Assembly (NCBI GenBank): GCA_963797085.1
Contig: CAWCOA010000019.1
Coordinates: 62,001 to 126,000 of the forward strand
Length of the DNA: 64,000 nt
Source of the DNA: JASJBU01 sp963797085
GTDB lineage: Bacteria > Pseudomonadota > Gammaproteobacteria > Chromatiales > Chromatiaceae
Direction of reading: 5' to 3'
The notes beneath the pieces are model-generated. The model was not told the DNA's origin and did not search any database. It saw nothing but the letters and a program-made list of their open reading frames with translations. The translations under genes were made by a program, and so were the position numbers. Below are positions 34,601 to 44,240 of this stretch, piece after piece; within the stretch, counting starts at the first letter, position 1; each line of letters opens with the position of its first letter.

Positions 34601-34981
34601 GACTACAACATGTCGGTCGCAGTGGGCGTGGGGTTCATCGCCCTCGCCGGTGTAGCCGCTGAATTCGGCGTGGTGATGCTGGTCTATCTGGACAATGCCC
34701 TGCGTGAACGGGAGCGCACCGGCGGGGTGACAGAAGCAATATTGCGTGAAGCCATCATGGAAGGCGCTGTGATGCGCGTGCGGCCCAAAGCCATGACTGT
34801 GGCGGTCATAGTTGCGGGTCTGATACCGATATTCCTCAGCGAGGGAACCGGTTCGGAAGTGATGAGCCGGATTGCGGCGCCCATGATCGGCGGCATGATA
34901 ACGGCCCCGCTGCTCTCACTGTTCGTCATCCCGGTAATCTATTACATGTGGAAGATGCGGGCTCTCAGGAAAACGGCATGA
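31682..34981 (+). CDS. CusA/CzcA-family heavy-metal efflux RND pump
   Basis: The 1099-residue inner-membrane pump has the HME-RND layout: N-terminal TM1 (NRFLVLVATLVITGWGW), two large periplasmic loops (about 35-340 and 560-880), and 12 TM segments. The proton-relay region GAMVDAAIVMIENAHKHLER lies in TM4, and GGIAIAIGAMVD precedes it. LDAIPDLSDVQVIIRT and PGQSPRVVEEQVTYP are common to CusA/CzcA. The length is longer than E. coli CusA (1047). Copper or silver is the likely substrate because the adaptor has a CPxCGM domain, but zinc/cobalt is not excluded. Confidence 0.9.
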   Translation: MLNKLIGWSVHNRFLVLVATLVITGWGWVSLHQTPLDAIPDLSDVQVIIRTSFPGQSPRVVEEQVTYPITTTMLSVPGAEVVRGYSFFGDSFVYVIFKDGTDLYWARSRVLEYLNQASSILPAGVQPNLGPDATGVGWVYSYALVDRTGQHDLAQLRSLQDWFLKFELQTVPGVSEVATVGGMVRQYQVVIDPEKLRAYGISLMKVSNAIRDANQEVGGSVIELAEAEYMVRTRGYLKGIEDLQAITIDVTQQGTPVLLRDLARIQVGPEMRRGVADLDGEGEVAGGIVVMRYGENALATIQRVKAKIETLKQGLPDGVEIIETYDRSALIERAVDNLKEKLIEEFIVVGLVCLVFLFHLRSAFVAIVTLPLGILASFIVMQQQGINANIMSLGGIAIAIGAMVDAAIVMIENAHKHLERYKLAYGHPPAGIEHWNTITTAAGEVGPALFYSLLIITLSFLPVFTLEAQEGRLFAPLAFTKTYAMAASAGLAVTLVPVLMGYFIRGRIPAEQTNPLNRLLIWLYRPLLNLVMRWPRFTLFNSLLLVLSLVIPIAGISGFLSPLKWPYQIIQSVTGEEQNAIQHIEATQREWARHWRNSLADLPWLARFADGLGSEFMPELDEGDLMYMPTTLPGLSIGKAQELLQQTDRLIKTVPEVKQVFGKVGRANTATDPAPLTMIETLIQLKPKQEWRPGMTLQKLILELDALVDFPGVTNAWVMPIKTRIDMLATGIKTPVGIKVSGPDLKVIEQIGQQIEKAVLSVPGTTSAYSERVAGGRYIDIIPDRMAAARYGLNITDINQVIAAAVGGINITRTVEGLERYPVNLRFPREQRNDLEKLRALPLVTPTGAQIPLAQIAEIKIVDGAPMLKSENGRLNGWTFVDIRDSDLGSYVAQAQQAVREQVELPQGYAITWSGQYEYMLRAQERLSQVIPLTLVIIFVLLYLAFRHAGEASIVMLSLPFALVGGFWLIFLLDYNMSVAVGVGFIALAGVAAEFGVVMLVYLDNALRERERTGGVTEAILREAIMEGAVMRVRPKAMTVAVIVAGLIPIFLSEGTGSEVMSRIAAPMIGGMITAPLLSLFVIPVIYYMWKMRALRKTA

Positions 34982-35296
34982 TGTAAATGGAGGTCAAGTG
35001 TTGTGTGACATCAAACTGTCATAAACGCGCGCTATTTTGAACCAATTGGAGAATTATATTTCAGTGTTTAGCTGATGTATCCAGGGGAGTTTCTTACCTC
35101 AGGCCGTGGCCAGATCCAGCCCTGACGGGCTTTTTCGTAGCGGCTGGTGAAATGATGAATCATCCGGCACGAGCAGGACGGGGTACGCCGCTTAGCCGTT
35201 AATAAGACATGTGTACAGGGAGACTAGCGTGCAACACGAGAGAGCGGCAATTAGCCCGGCCAACCAGACAACCACCTTTACTAACGGAAGATAATC
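34982..35296 (+). other. Intergenic region with terminator and leader
   Basis: A rho-independent-like hairpin (AGCCC TGAC GGGCT, followed by TTTT) lies at 35118-35135 and would end the efflux transcript. The last part ends with CTAACGGAAG, the ribosome-binding site for the TTG-started sensor gene. Nothing else was recognised. Confidence 0.4.
35118..35135 (+). terminator. Rho-independent terminator after the efflux genes
   Basis: A 5-bp GC-rich stem AGCCC/GGGCT with loop TGAC and a run of five T. The stem is short, so termination strength is uncertain. It lies 140 bases downstream of the pump stop codon. Confidence 0.5.
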
Positions 35297-36994
35297 TTGC
35301 ATAACTTATTGATTAAACTACGCATTGGAGAAAAGATCGCCTTCGGTTTCGGCCTGGTCGGCCTGCTGTTTCTCGGCGTCATCTGGCAATATCAGGATAC
35401 CCTGACCCGCTCCTTGGCGGATTACCGGCAACTGCAGGAGGTTCATACCGCGAAAAAGGACCGGGTTCTGGCACTTGAAATGGAGTTGCTCGAGGCCCGT
35501 GAGGCGGAAAAGGCCTTCATGCTGAAACGTAACCCATTACAGGCGCAGCGCGTTGCCCGGCATCTGGATGCGGCCCAAGAGCACGCCGATCTATTAGCCG
35601 GGATTGACGACCCGTCTGCGCGTCTGGGCAAAGAGTTCAAGGGATACCTGCAGGCCTACCTGCAGCAGTTCCAGGCTGTGGAAGCCGCCTGGAGGACCAA
35701 AGGCCTGCATGAAAACTCCGGTCAACAGGGTTCATTCCGTGAAGCGGTGCATGATCTTGAAATCATGGCCAGCTATCTCAATACGGACCGTATCTACCTG
35801 AATCTATTACAGATTCGGCGCAGTGAAAAAGACTTGGGGTTGAGGCGTGATGAACAATACATACAACGTGTCTATGAGTTGATCGGACAGTTCGAAGCCT
35901 ATGTGGGCGGATCTGAGCTACTGCCGCAGGTGAAGAATAATCTGCTGGCCGAGATCTCCACTTATCGTGACGAGTTTGCCCTCTACGCGAAAAAGGTTCT
36001 CGCTGGTGAGGGGCCTCAAGATGGCAAGGGGCCTTTTCGTGACGCGGCACATCGCCTGGAAGATTTGATCAAACAATACTATGTACCGGATCTGGAACGG
36101 GACATTCTGCAACTCAGGCGCCGGGAAAAGGACTACCTGCTGCGGGATGACAAGCGTTACGTAGAGATGGCGTTGAACCAGATCGAGTCCATCGAAAGGC
36201 AGATTCAGGCCTCGGGCATCAGCAGCGAGGACCGCGAACGGTTTATTTCGCTACTGCAGCGATACCAGACTGATTTCCTCGCTCTGGTTGAGCAAAATCA
36301 ACAAATCGCCAGTCTGACCAAGGAGATGGAGCAGGTCGCAAGTAAGGTCGGCAGATTGGTGAAAACCAATGTGGAGTCAACAAACAAGGCCATGGAAGAG
36401 ATGACCCGCAACATCAACGCCAATGCCCACGAGCGTACGGTCTGGATGTTATGGGTGATCGTTATAGCCATTGGCCTGGGTATCTTTTTTGCGATCAAGA
36501 TCACCTCATACATCGTTGGCCCAATGCGCAGAATGGCCGCCATGCTGGAACAATTGACTTACACAGAACTGGTTAACCGGGTACCCCATACTGAGGGAGG
36601 CCGGGATGAAGTCAATGCAATGGCCGGTTATTTGAATATCATCGCCGAGCATCGAAACCGCTTCATCAACTGGTGGAAGACCTCGATGAATGAGGCCGAG
36701 GCCTGCTCGCAACTGGAGAGCATCATGCAGCAAGCTACCGATTGGGATTCGGATACTCCCATCGAAGTGGAGAGTCTCAAGACCCAATTGAGTGAGACCC
36801 TGGCGACCAAGAAGCTGCTCATTTCGAAGGAATTCGAGGAAATCGAAAAACTCAATGAACAAATACTGAACAGCTCTTCGTTACTGCAGCATCCCAGTGT
36901 CTCCCGGGGTGATGTAGACGAACAGAGCAAGGCCATACACTACGCTGCTGAGTTGACGCACAAGAGTCTGCAAATGCTTTCGAACAGGACTTAA
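35297..36994 (+). CDS. HBM/HAMP sensor protein without output domain
   Basis: The 565-residue protein begins with a TTG codon (RBS CGGAAG). TM1 (KIAFGFGLVGLLFLGVIW) at about 14-31 is followed by about 350 helical periplasmic residues with two LRRREKD-type repeats (LLQIRRSEKDLGLRRDEQY and LQLRRREKDYLLRDDKRYV), typical of the helical-bimodular (HBM) sensor domain. TM2 (WMLWVIVIAIGLGIFFAI) leads to a HAMP-like region (VGPMRRMAAMLEQLTYTEL). The C-terminal 140 residues are coiled coil with no chemotaxis-signalling, kinase or GGDEF domain. HBM domains bind organic acids in known receptors. The output must come from a separate protein, or the C-terminus is a new type. Confidence 0.75.
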   Translation: MHNLLIKLRIGEKIAFGFGLVGLLFLGVIWQYQDTLTRSLADYRQLQEVHTAKKDRVLALEMELLEAREAEKAFMLKRNPLQAQRVARHLDAAQEHADLLAGIDDPSARLGKEFKGYLQAYLQQFQAVEAAWRTKGLHENSGQQGSFREAVHDLEIMASYLNTDRIYLNLLQIRRSEKDLGLRRDEQYIQRVYELIGQFEAYVGGSELLPQVKNNLLAEISTYRDEFALYAKKVLAGEGPQDGKGPFRDAAHRLEDLIKQYYVPDLERDILQLRRREKDYLLRDDKRYVEMALNQIESIERQIQASGISSEDRERFISLLQRYQTDFLALVEQNQQIASLTKEMEQVASKVGRLVKTNVESTNKAMEEMTRNINANAHERTVWMLWVIVIAIGLGIFFAIKITSYIVGPMRRMAAMLEQLTYTELVNRVPHTEGGRDEVNAMAGYLNIIAEHRNRFINWWKTSMNEAEACSQLESIMQQATDWDSDTPIEVESLKTQLSETLATKKLLISKEFEEIEKLNEQILNSSSLLQHPSVSRGDVDEQSKAIHYAAELTHKSLQMLSNRT

Positions 36995-37192
36995 TAAGAA
37001 CTGATTTGAGAACCCATCAGCTGGGGCAGCGCAGGGAACAATCAGATGAATTCGCGAGATTCGACCGGCCGAGCGTTAGCTGCTGGGTGGAGAAACCACA
37101 TATCCGATCGCGCTATCGATGTCCCAGTTGAAAATCAGTCTTGGATATGATGGCATGCAATGAAAATAACCTGTCAATTTGCTGTTTACAGA

Positions 37193-37690
37193 ATGGGACG
37201 TTATCGACCACCCGCATTACCCAAATCGCCCTATATCACTTCACAGGGATTTCAACACCTGGAATCGGAGGAGCAGGCGCTGTGGATACGCCGACGGGAT
37301 GTCACCAAGGCACTCACGGCGGCGGCAGCCGAGGGTGACCGCTCTGAGAATGCCGAGTACATCTATCGTAAAAAAGAGTTGCGGGAGATCGACCGGCGAA
37401 TCCGCTATCTACAAAAACGCCTGCCCAGCCTGCGGATCGTTTCCCAGCCTCCAAGCAACCATAGCCAGGTCTTCTTTGCCGCCTGGGTCTCCCTGGAAGC
37501 TGAAAACGGCGCTGAATACCGATACCGTATCGTCGGTCCGGACGAAATCGATCAGGAAAGCGGCTATATCAGCATGGACTCGCCGCTGGCCAAGGCATTG
37601 ATGAAACGCAGCCTGGATGATCAAGTCGAGGTTATTACTCCGAACGGCATCGACGTCTACTGGATAACCGGGGTCGAATATAGCAGTTAA
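37193..37690 (+). CDS. greB: Transcription elongation factor GreB
   Basis: The 165-residue protein starts MGRYRPPALPKSPYITSQGF, has the N-terminal coiled coil with acidic tip (GDRSENAEYIYRKKELREID) and the C-terminal FKBP-like domain with YRIVGPDEIDQESGYISMDSPLAKALM. GreB enters the RNA-polymerase secondary channel and triggers transcript cleavage in backtracked complexes. The ATG at 37193 matches the family start; an upstream ATG adds 11 residues. It converges with the large GGDEF/EAL gene, stops 5 bases apart. Confidence 0.93.
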   Translation: MGRYRPPALPKSPYITSQGFQHLESEEQALWIRRRDVTKALTAAAAEGDRSENAEYIYRKKELREIDRRIRYLQKRLPSLRIVSQPPSNHSQVFFAAWVSLEAENGAEYRYRIVGPDEIDQESGYISMDSPLAKALMKRSLDDQVEVITPNGIDVYWITGVEYSS

Positions 37691-37695
37691 CTGCC

Positions 37696-40600
37696 CTAAG
37701 CCGGCAACTGTACAAACAGTAATTCATTCAGGTAGCGGCTCGGTTGGACTGGGCGTCCAAACAGATAGCCTTGGCCAAAATCACAGCCTCGCGCCTGCAG
37801 GAAATACATTTGCGCGCGAGTTTCAATCCCTTCCGCCACTACATCTTTTTTTAACGCCTGTGCCATGGCAATAATCGCCGCGGTAATTTCCATGTCATTG
37901 TCATCTGTCGGTATGTCTTGGACAAAGCTGCGATCGACTTTCAATGTGTCGATAGGTAAGCGTTTCAGATAGCTCAACGAAGAGTAGCCGGTGCCAAAGT
38001 CATCGATAGCAACCCTGGTGCCTAGTTTTTCTCTAAGACGCTCTAGCAGGGTTCGGGTAATACTGAAGTCCTTCATCAACAGACTTTCGGTGATTTCAAG
38101 GCGCAATGCCTCTGCAGGCAGGCCGGTGGATTGTAGTACATCGCTGATCAGATCGGCCAATTTCGCATCCTGCGCCTGACGTGCAGAAACATTGACTGCA
38201 ACATACAGATCTGCACCGTGAGCCTGGCGCAGCTGCAGCATTTCCAGCGCAGCGCGTTCCAGCAGATATTCCCCCAGGGGGATAATCAGGCCACAATCCT
38301 CGGCGACCGGGATGAACTGCTCAGGGGAGATGAATCCATGCTGCGGATGCTGCCAGCGGGCCAGGGCCTCGAAACCGATGATCTGCATATCGTTCAAGCG
38401 GACGATGGGTTGGAAATAGGGTTCGACCTGCCCCATCTTCAATGCCTGGCGCAGCTCGGCCTCCATGCTCAGCCGTCGGGAAGCCTCGAGGTTCATTTTT
38501 CCCTCGAAATATTCGTAACCATCCCGCCCGCTGTTCTTGGAGCGGTACATGGCCAGGTCTGCATTGCGCAACAGAATACCAGGGTCCATTGAATCGGAAG
38601 GGGCAAGCGTGATGCCTATACTGCAGGTGATCACGACCTCATGCTCAGCCGCCATAACCGGAGCCTTCACCTGCTGCAGTATCTTGTGCGCCAAGGCATC
38701 GACATTAAAGCCTTCTGATACACCCTGCAATAAGATAACAAACTCGTCACCGCCCAATCGCGCCACTGTATCGTCACGGCGTACACAGTCGGTCAAGCGT
38801 TGGGCCACTTTGCTCAGCAGGATGTCTCCTATGTCATGGCCCAGTGAATCATTGACCCGTTTGAAGTTATCCAGATCCAGATACAACAGTGCGAGACGTT
38901 GGGTATGGCGATTCAACAGACTGACGGCATGCTCGAGTCGTTCACGGAACATACGCCGGTTCGGCAACCCGGTCAGGGTGTCATAGGAAGCCAGCCGTTC
39001 GAGATTTTCGTGGGCATGCTTGAGTTTGGTGATGTCTTCGATCAAGACGGCAAAATGGGTCATCTCCGAATCCGGGTTGCGGATCGGCGACACCGTTACC
39101 GACATCCAGCAGGGATTGCCTGTCTTGTCCGGCTGCTGCATTTCACCACGCCAGTTGTCACCGGCCAGCATGTGCTCCCAGATACGCGCCTGATCGACAC
39201 TATGATTGTCCGGCATGCCGAGAAATGGCGCCGGTTTACCAATCAGACTCGCCTGGGTGTGCCCACTAAATTCCACATAGGCAGAGTTGGCATATTCCAC
39301 TCTACCTTGCTGATCGACGATAATGACACCATTGGCGGTCTGTTCTACTGCACTGGACAGTTTACGGATGGCCAATTCGGCATGCTTGCGTTGAGTGATG
39401 TCTATCCCAGTAGCGATGCCGTACAGAAGCTCTCCCTGTTCATCAAGGATCGTTGTATTCGACCAGGAGATTAGCAGCTCCCGCCCATCCTTGGTCAACC
39501 AGTAGTTCTCAAAATGGTTGGGGATATGCAGCGATTCGAGGTCCCGGAAGACCTGCTGAACCTTGTTCCGTTCCTCAGGCAGCAACAGGAAATCCCAAAC
39601 AAACCGCCCCTGGACCTCATCGAAGGTGTATCCCGTAGCCTTTTCGCAGGCGCGATTGAACTGCACGATCCTGCCCGCGTGGTCCATGACCACCACGAGG
39701 GCCGCCACCGTATCCATAACGGCCTTGGCAAAGTCCCTCTCCGCCTGCAGCGCCTGAGATACTTCAACCATGTCGGTGACATCCAACAGAAATCCGTTGT
39801 AATGTGTAGTCCTACCACCCGCATCTCTTACCGGGTTGGATACGACGCGTATCCAGCGCCATCCCGGCTGATGAGGATGAAACATGCGGATGGTCAGATC
39901 CAGAGGGGTGCCGTTTTCAGAGGCGCGGGCGTTTTCAGTCTCGAGTTGGGGCAGGTCTTCCGGATGCACATGTGAGAACCAGGCATCGAAACTCGCATCT
40001 CCCTCGACACCGATGATGTTGCGCAAAGAATCACTGACGAATTCTACATTTGCACCGTGTTTTTCGGCCTGATCCAGAGCCAGGCGGTAGAAGACAAAAT
40101 GTTCCGCGCTGCGCATGATGGAATCCAACTGCTGCGCACTGCATTGCAGCTCATCCCGATCACGCCTGCGCTGCAGCGCCGCGCCGATCAATTCGGCCGC
40201 CACTTCGAGCAGGCGCTGAACGCCCTGCCTCCACTGTTCGGCCGCCAGTACATTATCGAAACCCAGGAAACCAGAGACTTTCTGCCCCATGTGTACCGGC
40301 ACCATGATCAGCGACTTGATACCCTGTTGTTCAATGATCACACGCTCGTTATCAGCCTCCGGCGGTAACTCTTGTACATCCGTTATCGACACCGTGAGTC
40401 CCCGCAAAAGCCGTGTCAATAACCAATGGAACTCATCTGTAGGCAGGTCCTGGAGAAAAGCCTGTTGCGGCTCAACGCCATCCGCACACCATTCGTGGGT
40501 GTTACTCATGCGCTTTTCCGCGGCATCCAGGTGAAACAGGTAGGCGCGGCCAGCTCCACTGTGTGTGCCGATCTGCCGGAGCGCACCGTTGATCGTCTCG

Positions 40601-41100
40601 TCCAATGAATCGCAACTGGTCAGGTCGCGGGAAATCTGTGCGATCAAGGTCTCCATCTGCAGAAGACTATTCAGGTTTGATTCAACCGCGATGCGCGCCG
40701 TAACATCGTAGGCAATCACGAGTTCGGCTTGTCGATCCATGAAATCCAGCGGGTGGGAGGTGATCTCAACAAAGATCTGCGAAGCGTCTTTTTTCAGGTG
40801 GCGCCAGACGCCGGCGCGGTCCAATTGATCCTTCACCTGCTCGACATTTTCCAGCAATGCCGGCAAGTCTTCTGTCGGGCGAATATCGGCAATCGTCATC
40901 GCAAGAAAGTCTTCACGAGTGTAGCCGTAATGGTCGATTGCTGATTCGTTAACGGCGAGAAATCGCAGCGACTGCAAGTCATAGATCCACATCGGCAGCG
41001 GATTGCTATCGAATAAACTGTCGATAACCGTTTCGGGAAGAGCCTGAGAGGCTAACCTGGCCTGCTGCGCAGATTTATCCGGTTGCCCGATTGTCTTCAT
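37696..41100 (-). CDS. PAS/GAF/GGDEF/EAL cyclic-di-GMP signalling protein
   Basis: The 1134-residue protein carries PAS (about 28-135), GAF (about 150-310), PAS (325-445), PAS (455-570), PAS (580-690), GGDEF (700-860) and EAL (880-1125) domains, with no membrane segment. The diguanylate cyclase site RLGGDEF is at 781-787 and intact; the phosphodiesterase region keeps EALARW (911), ITESLLM, DDFGTGYSSL (1033) and AEGIE. Both activities are therefore possible. Several sensory domains allow redox, light or ligand input. The gene is monocistronic. In-frame for its full length, which contrasts with broken genes around it. Confidence 0.93.
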   Translation of the reverse strand: MKTIGQPDKSAQQARLASQALPETVIDSLFDSNPLPMWIYDLQSLRFLAVNESAIDHYGYTREDFLAMTIADIRPTEDLPALLENVEQVKDQLDRAGVWRHLKKDASQIFVEITSHPLDFMDRQAELVIAYDVTARIAVESNLNSLLQMETLIAQISRDLTSCDSLDETINGALRQIGTHSGAGRAYLFHLDAAEKRMSNTHEWCADGVEPQQAFLQDLPTDEFHWLLTRLLRGLTVSITDVQELPPEADNERVIIEQQGIKSLIMVPVHMGQKVSGFLGFDNVLAAEQWRQGVQRLLEVAAELIGAALQRRRDRDELQCSAQQLDSIMRSAEHFVFYRLALDQAEKHGANVEFVSDSLRNIIGVEGDASFDAWFSHVHPEDLPQLETENARASENGTPLDLTIRMFHPHQPGWRWIRVVSNPVRDAGGRTTHYNGFLLDVTDMVEVSQALQAERDFAKAVMDTVAALVVVMDHAGRIVQFNRACEKATGYTFDEVQGRFVWDFLLLPEERNKVQQVFRDLESLHIPNHFENYWLTKDGRELLISWSNTTILDEQGELLYGIATGIDITQRKHAELAIRKLSSAVEQTANGVIIVDQQGRVEYANSAYVEFSGHTQASLIGKPAPFLGMPDNHSVDQARIWEHMLAGDNWRGEMQQPDKTGNPCWMSVTVSPIRNPDSEMTHFAVLIEDITKLKHAHENLERLASYDTLTGLPNRRMFRERLEHAVSLLNRHTQRLALLYLDLDNFKRVNDSLGHDIGDILLSKVAQRLTDCVRRDDTVARLGGDEFVILLQGVSEGFNVDALAHKILQQVKAPVMAAEHEVVITCSIGITLAPSDSMDPGILLRNADLAMYRSKNSGRDGYEYFEGKMNLEASRRLSMEAELRQALKMGQVEPYFQPIVRLNDMQIIGFEALARWQHPQHGFISPEQFIPVAEDCGLIIPLGEYLLERAALEMLQLRQAHGADLYVAVNVSARQAQDAKLADLISDVLQSTGLPAEALRLEITESLLMKDFSITRTLLERLREKLGTRVAIDDFGTGYSSLSYLKRLPIDTLKVDRSFVQDIPTDDNDMEITAAIIAMAQALKKDVVAEGIETRAQMYFLQARGCDFGQGYLFGRPVQPSRYLNELLFVQLPA

Positions 41101-41534
41101 GGCGAACTGTGCCTCTTTCCTGATACCCAGGCATTTCTGCGGGATTTGATACAGCGGTTAATCTGATAACCTGTCATTCAAGACTACGCAAATTCATGGA
41201 ATTGAACAAGGCAAGTGTAAACTTCTCAATAACCCCGGATCTGGTTAGGGATTGATGCAATTTCGGTCAATACTGGTTAATCTGACCTCTTATGACCCTA
41301 CATAATCCCAAGAATGACAGTATGCCGATTCAGAGTGAACTTGGTTTTATGCAGAAGATCCCGCATGCGATTTGAAACTGCCAGGACAGTTTCAGGGCCA
41401 GAAGAAAATGAAAACACCGGGAGAGCCTGTCATGTGTTTTGGAGCAGAGATCAGCGTGTCTGATACCAGGCTGCAGGGAGCTGAGCCGAGTCACCATGCA
41501 TCAGCTACATCACAATTCCGAGAATCAAGAGACC
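41101..41534. other. Intergenic region, promoter for neighbours
   Basis: The stretch separates the minus-strand signalling gene from the plus-strand DUF2141 gene. It has a hairpin GAAACTG-N5-CAGTTTC at 41374-41392. An in-frame ATG at 41439 exists but the signal peptide begins at 41535, so this part is probably non-coding. Nothing else was recognised. Confidence 0.35.
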
Positions 41535-42370
41535 ATGAAACGTCACTCTATTGCCCGATCATCAGTATTCGGCCTGTTCCTGCTGAACTGGCTCTTGGTC
41601 ACCCAGGCGGCGGAATTGACAATCAGCCTGGAGAACCCGCCTACCATGGGAACCGTGACCTTCCTGCTGTTCGATTCGGCGAATGCGTTCGGCGACCTGC
41701 GCGATCCTGCGCAGGTCCTGAAACAGCCCCTCGACGACCATAAGGTTTATCGAATGCAGGATGTGCCAGCCGGAGAGTATGCCCTGCTGGTCTATCATGA
41801 CGAGAACGACAATGACCGCATCGACAAAAATTTCATTGGCATCCCCAGGAAACCGCTTGGCTTTTCCAACCGCTATGAGCCCAAGGGCCCGCCAAGCTAC
41901 AGCCGTGCGGCTTTTGTATTGAAAGCAGAGGAATCACTTCACTTCGACGTGAAGCTGTACCGCCCGCTGGGAGAGCGCGGGCGTCTCGGTGTAGGCCTGG
42001 GCGTGATCGCCCGAAGCAGTCCTTATCGTGATTACAGTGGCGGCGTGTACCAGGCGATTCCGGCGATCACTTACAACAGTGAGCGTTTGCAAATCTATGG
42101 CCCAAGAATCCAGCTGGGCCTCGCCGGCAGCGGATCGGCCTGCCTATGATCTAACTGACACCATGAGTATTGAAGCTGGGCTTGGAATGTTCATTGAAAT
42201 CAGCCTGGATTGGCTGGTGATCATCAACACCAGCGTGGAACTGCTGGAAGGGCAAGTCAGCGACAGCCCAATAGTCGAAAAGGACTACGTCCTGAAGGGA
42301 TTTGCCGCCATCAATTACCTGTTTAAGAAAACACGCTTTAACCTAGAATCCGCGGTTGGATGGGGTAGAG
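41535..42370 (+). pseudogene. DUF2141 + MipA/OmpV-like exported protein, broken
   Basis: A signal peptide (MKRHSIARSSVFGLFLLNWL) leads to a DUF2141 domain (MGTVTFLLFDSANAFGD, DVPAGEYALLVYHDENDNDRID, GFSNRYEPKGPPSY). After about residue 150 the sequence changes to an outer-membrane barrel-like part (GLGVIARSSPYRDYSGGVYQ, IYGPRIQLGLAG). The frame breaks near 42130-42148; in the next frame YDLTDTMSIEAGLGMF and VLKGFAAINYLFKKTRFNLE continue until about 42370, after which homology ends. The end is replaced by short palindromic DNA before the IS element. DUF2141 fused to a MipA-type barrel would be an outer-membrane protein. Confidence 0.6.
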
Positions 42371-42620
42371 TGTGCGTTTTTGGGGGTGCAGGTCGAGGGT
42401 CGCTCTTGCGCATCCTGCGCTTGCGACATTGGTACCTCCCTGTACGGCACACAATGACGCGGATTAAATCGCCTGGAGCGATTTAAACAGCTACAACTGG
42501 CCCGTAGGGTGGAGGGCAGGATGCCCGGAATAATAGTAATTCTATTCCAAGAAGTTGCAACGAAGACATGTGCCGCTAAAAACGTGCAATCTACTTCGTA
42601 GCGTGGTTCACCCAGCAGGT

Positions 42621-44240
42621 ATCGGTGTCCGGCCTATATTACCCAAAGTGCCCCTGTATTGTTCGCTAGAGGCTTATCCGTGCTGATGGTTCCAATTAAT
42701 TGGATGGCAGGCGATTGCACTTGCCGGTAATCATCGTACTCAGGAAGGCGTTATAGAGCGAGACTCAGCTGATCAGTAAACGGGTAAAAAGGACTTGACA
42801 AGGTTATCCAGATGCGCGACGCGATTTTGTATACCTTACAATAAGATAGGATTACCTTCATGACAAACCGTCGCGCCGATTCACTCACCCACTCCTTGTT
42901 GCAGGAGACCGTTCTTCATGAGTGGTTTCAACCGATGCAGCAAGCGTTCGATAAAGTCCGTTTCTCGGATCGTATTTTTCAGTCCTTACCGATGATGAGC
43001 TATGTCTTGTTGGGGGGGCTGCGACAACTGCTGTCCATTGATACCCTCCGTGAACAGGTGCAGACCTTGTTCCATTGGGATGTGAGCGCCGAACGCCTAC
43101 CGGTTCCACGCTCTACCTGGTCAGATGCGATGGGCAGTCGCACGCGCCGAGACCTCCTTCGCCAGGCTACCCATCATCTGGTGGGATTAGCGCAAGAAAC
43201 CTTAATGGATAAGTTCTCAGGACTTGTCGGGATCGCTCAGCGCCCCATCGTGGCGATTGATGCCACCTACCAAACAGAATCCAGCCACTATGTGCGCATC
43301 TTACCCACGGAGGGCGGTAACGATAATCAAAAAGGCCATATGCTGCTGACGTACTATGATTTACGCCGTGGAATACCGGTGAATGTGAAAACCGAAACCG
43401 CCTCAATGGGTGAAATGCGTGTACTGAAAGCGGATGAGCCCGAAGCGATGGACTGGAGCCGCGTGCGCCAAGCGATTTATGTCGTGGATCGGGCCTTTAT
43501 GGATGGTGCCTACTGGGATGAACGAAAACGATCGCTGCATGCGACAGTGATCACCCGGATGAAGTCGATACTCGTTTATACGCGAAGAGGACCGCGTGAG
43601 GTCGCGACGTTGCCTTGTAATGAAAAGGTCCTCTCAGATGATGAGATCGCGTTGCAGTGTGCGAAACAGCCCTGGCGGCTGATTGAATGGCTGTCTCCCG
43701 AGGGCATCACGTACCGGTATCTGACCAACGATTTCTCCCTGGAGCCCGGTGTGGTGGCCTTCCTCTACTATCGCCGTTGGGATGAAGAAAAGTATTTTGA
43801 TAACTTCAAAAACGATCTGGCTAATTCCAAAGCTTGGGGAAAAAGCCCGGTTGCGATAGAGCAGCAGGCGCTTATGGGATTAATGACGTACATACTGACG
43901 CAGTGTATTTTTACAGCGGCGCTATCAAGAACTGGCATTGCCAAAGGGTGACAGGACCCAGGCAGGCAAACAAGTGCGGAAAGTCGAACAATATCTTGAG
44001 CATCGAGCGGAAGATGATCCCCAGGAGCCTCACACTGACGCGGGGTATCAGGAAGAAGAGCTGCTAGAAGTGAAGTGGTATGACGCCTACCGCGCCTTTT
44101 ATGGTCAGTTGTCGAAGATAACCCGGCAAGTCTGGCGGTTCTTAAAAACTGTTTTCGTGAAAAACATTCGCTACTGCTGTACCAGCGACAACTGAAGCCA
44201 CTCTTGTTGAGGTATCTTTGATATTTGACCGGACACCGAT
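42621..44240 (+). mobile_element. IS4-family insertion sequence with 11-bp target duplication
   Basis: The element is 1620 bases with 12-bp perfect terminal inverted repeats ATCGGTGTCCGG ... CCGGACACCGAT. It is bordered by direct repeats ACCCAGCAGGT at 42610-42620 and 44241-44251, an 11-bp target duplication in the size range of IS4-family insertions. The site itself is nearly palindromic (CCCAGCAGG-like). The single gene is the transposase. The intact ends indicate a fairly recent insertion. Confidence 0.9.
42860..44195 (+). pseudogene. IS4-family transposase, frameshifted near the C-terminus
   Basis: The first part (363 residues) contains the DDE features: IVAIDATYQTESSHY (first Asp), VYVVDRAFMD-like IYVVDRAFMDGAY (second Asp) and the YREK signature in FLYYRRWDEEKYFDNFKNDL. 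Near base 43920 the frame changes, and the final 85 residues (ELALPKGDRTQAGKQVRKVE, WYDAYRAFYGQLSKITRQVW) are read in another frame. The catalytic Glu lies before the break, so a shortened protein might still be partly active. A -1/+1 programmed shift is not typical for IS4, so a mutation or error is more likely. Confidence 0.8.

Noticed and set aside
42860..44195. Programmed frameshift as expression control of the transposase
   Set aside because: IS4-family transposases are normally read from one frame, and no slippery A-run or hairpin is seen at the break.
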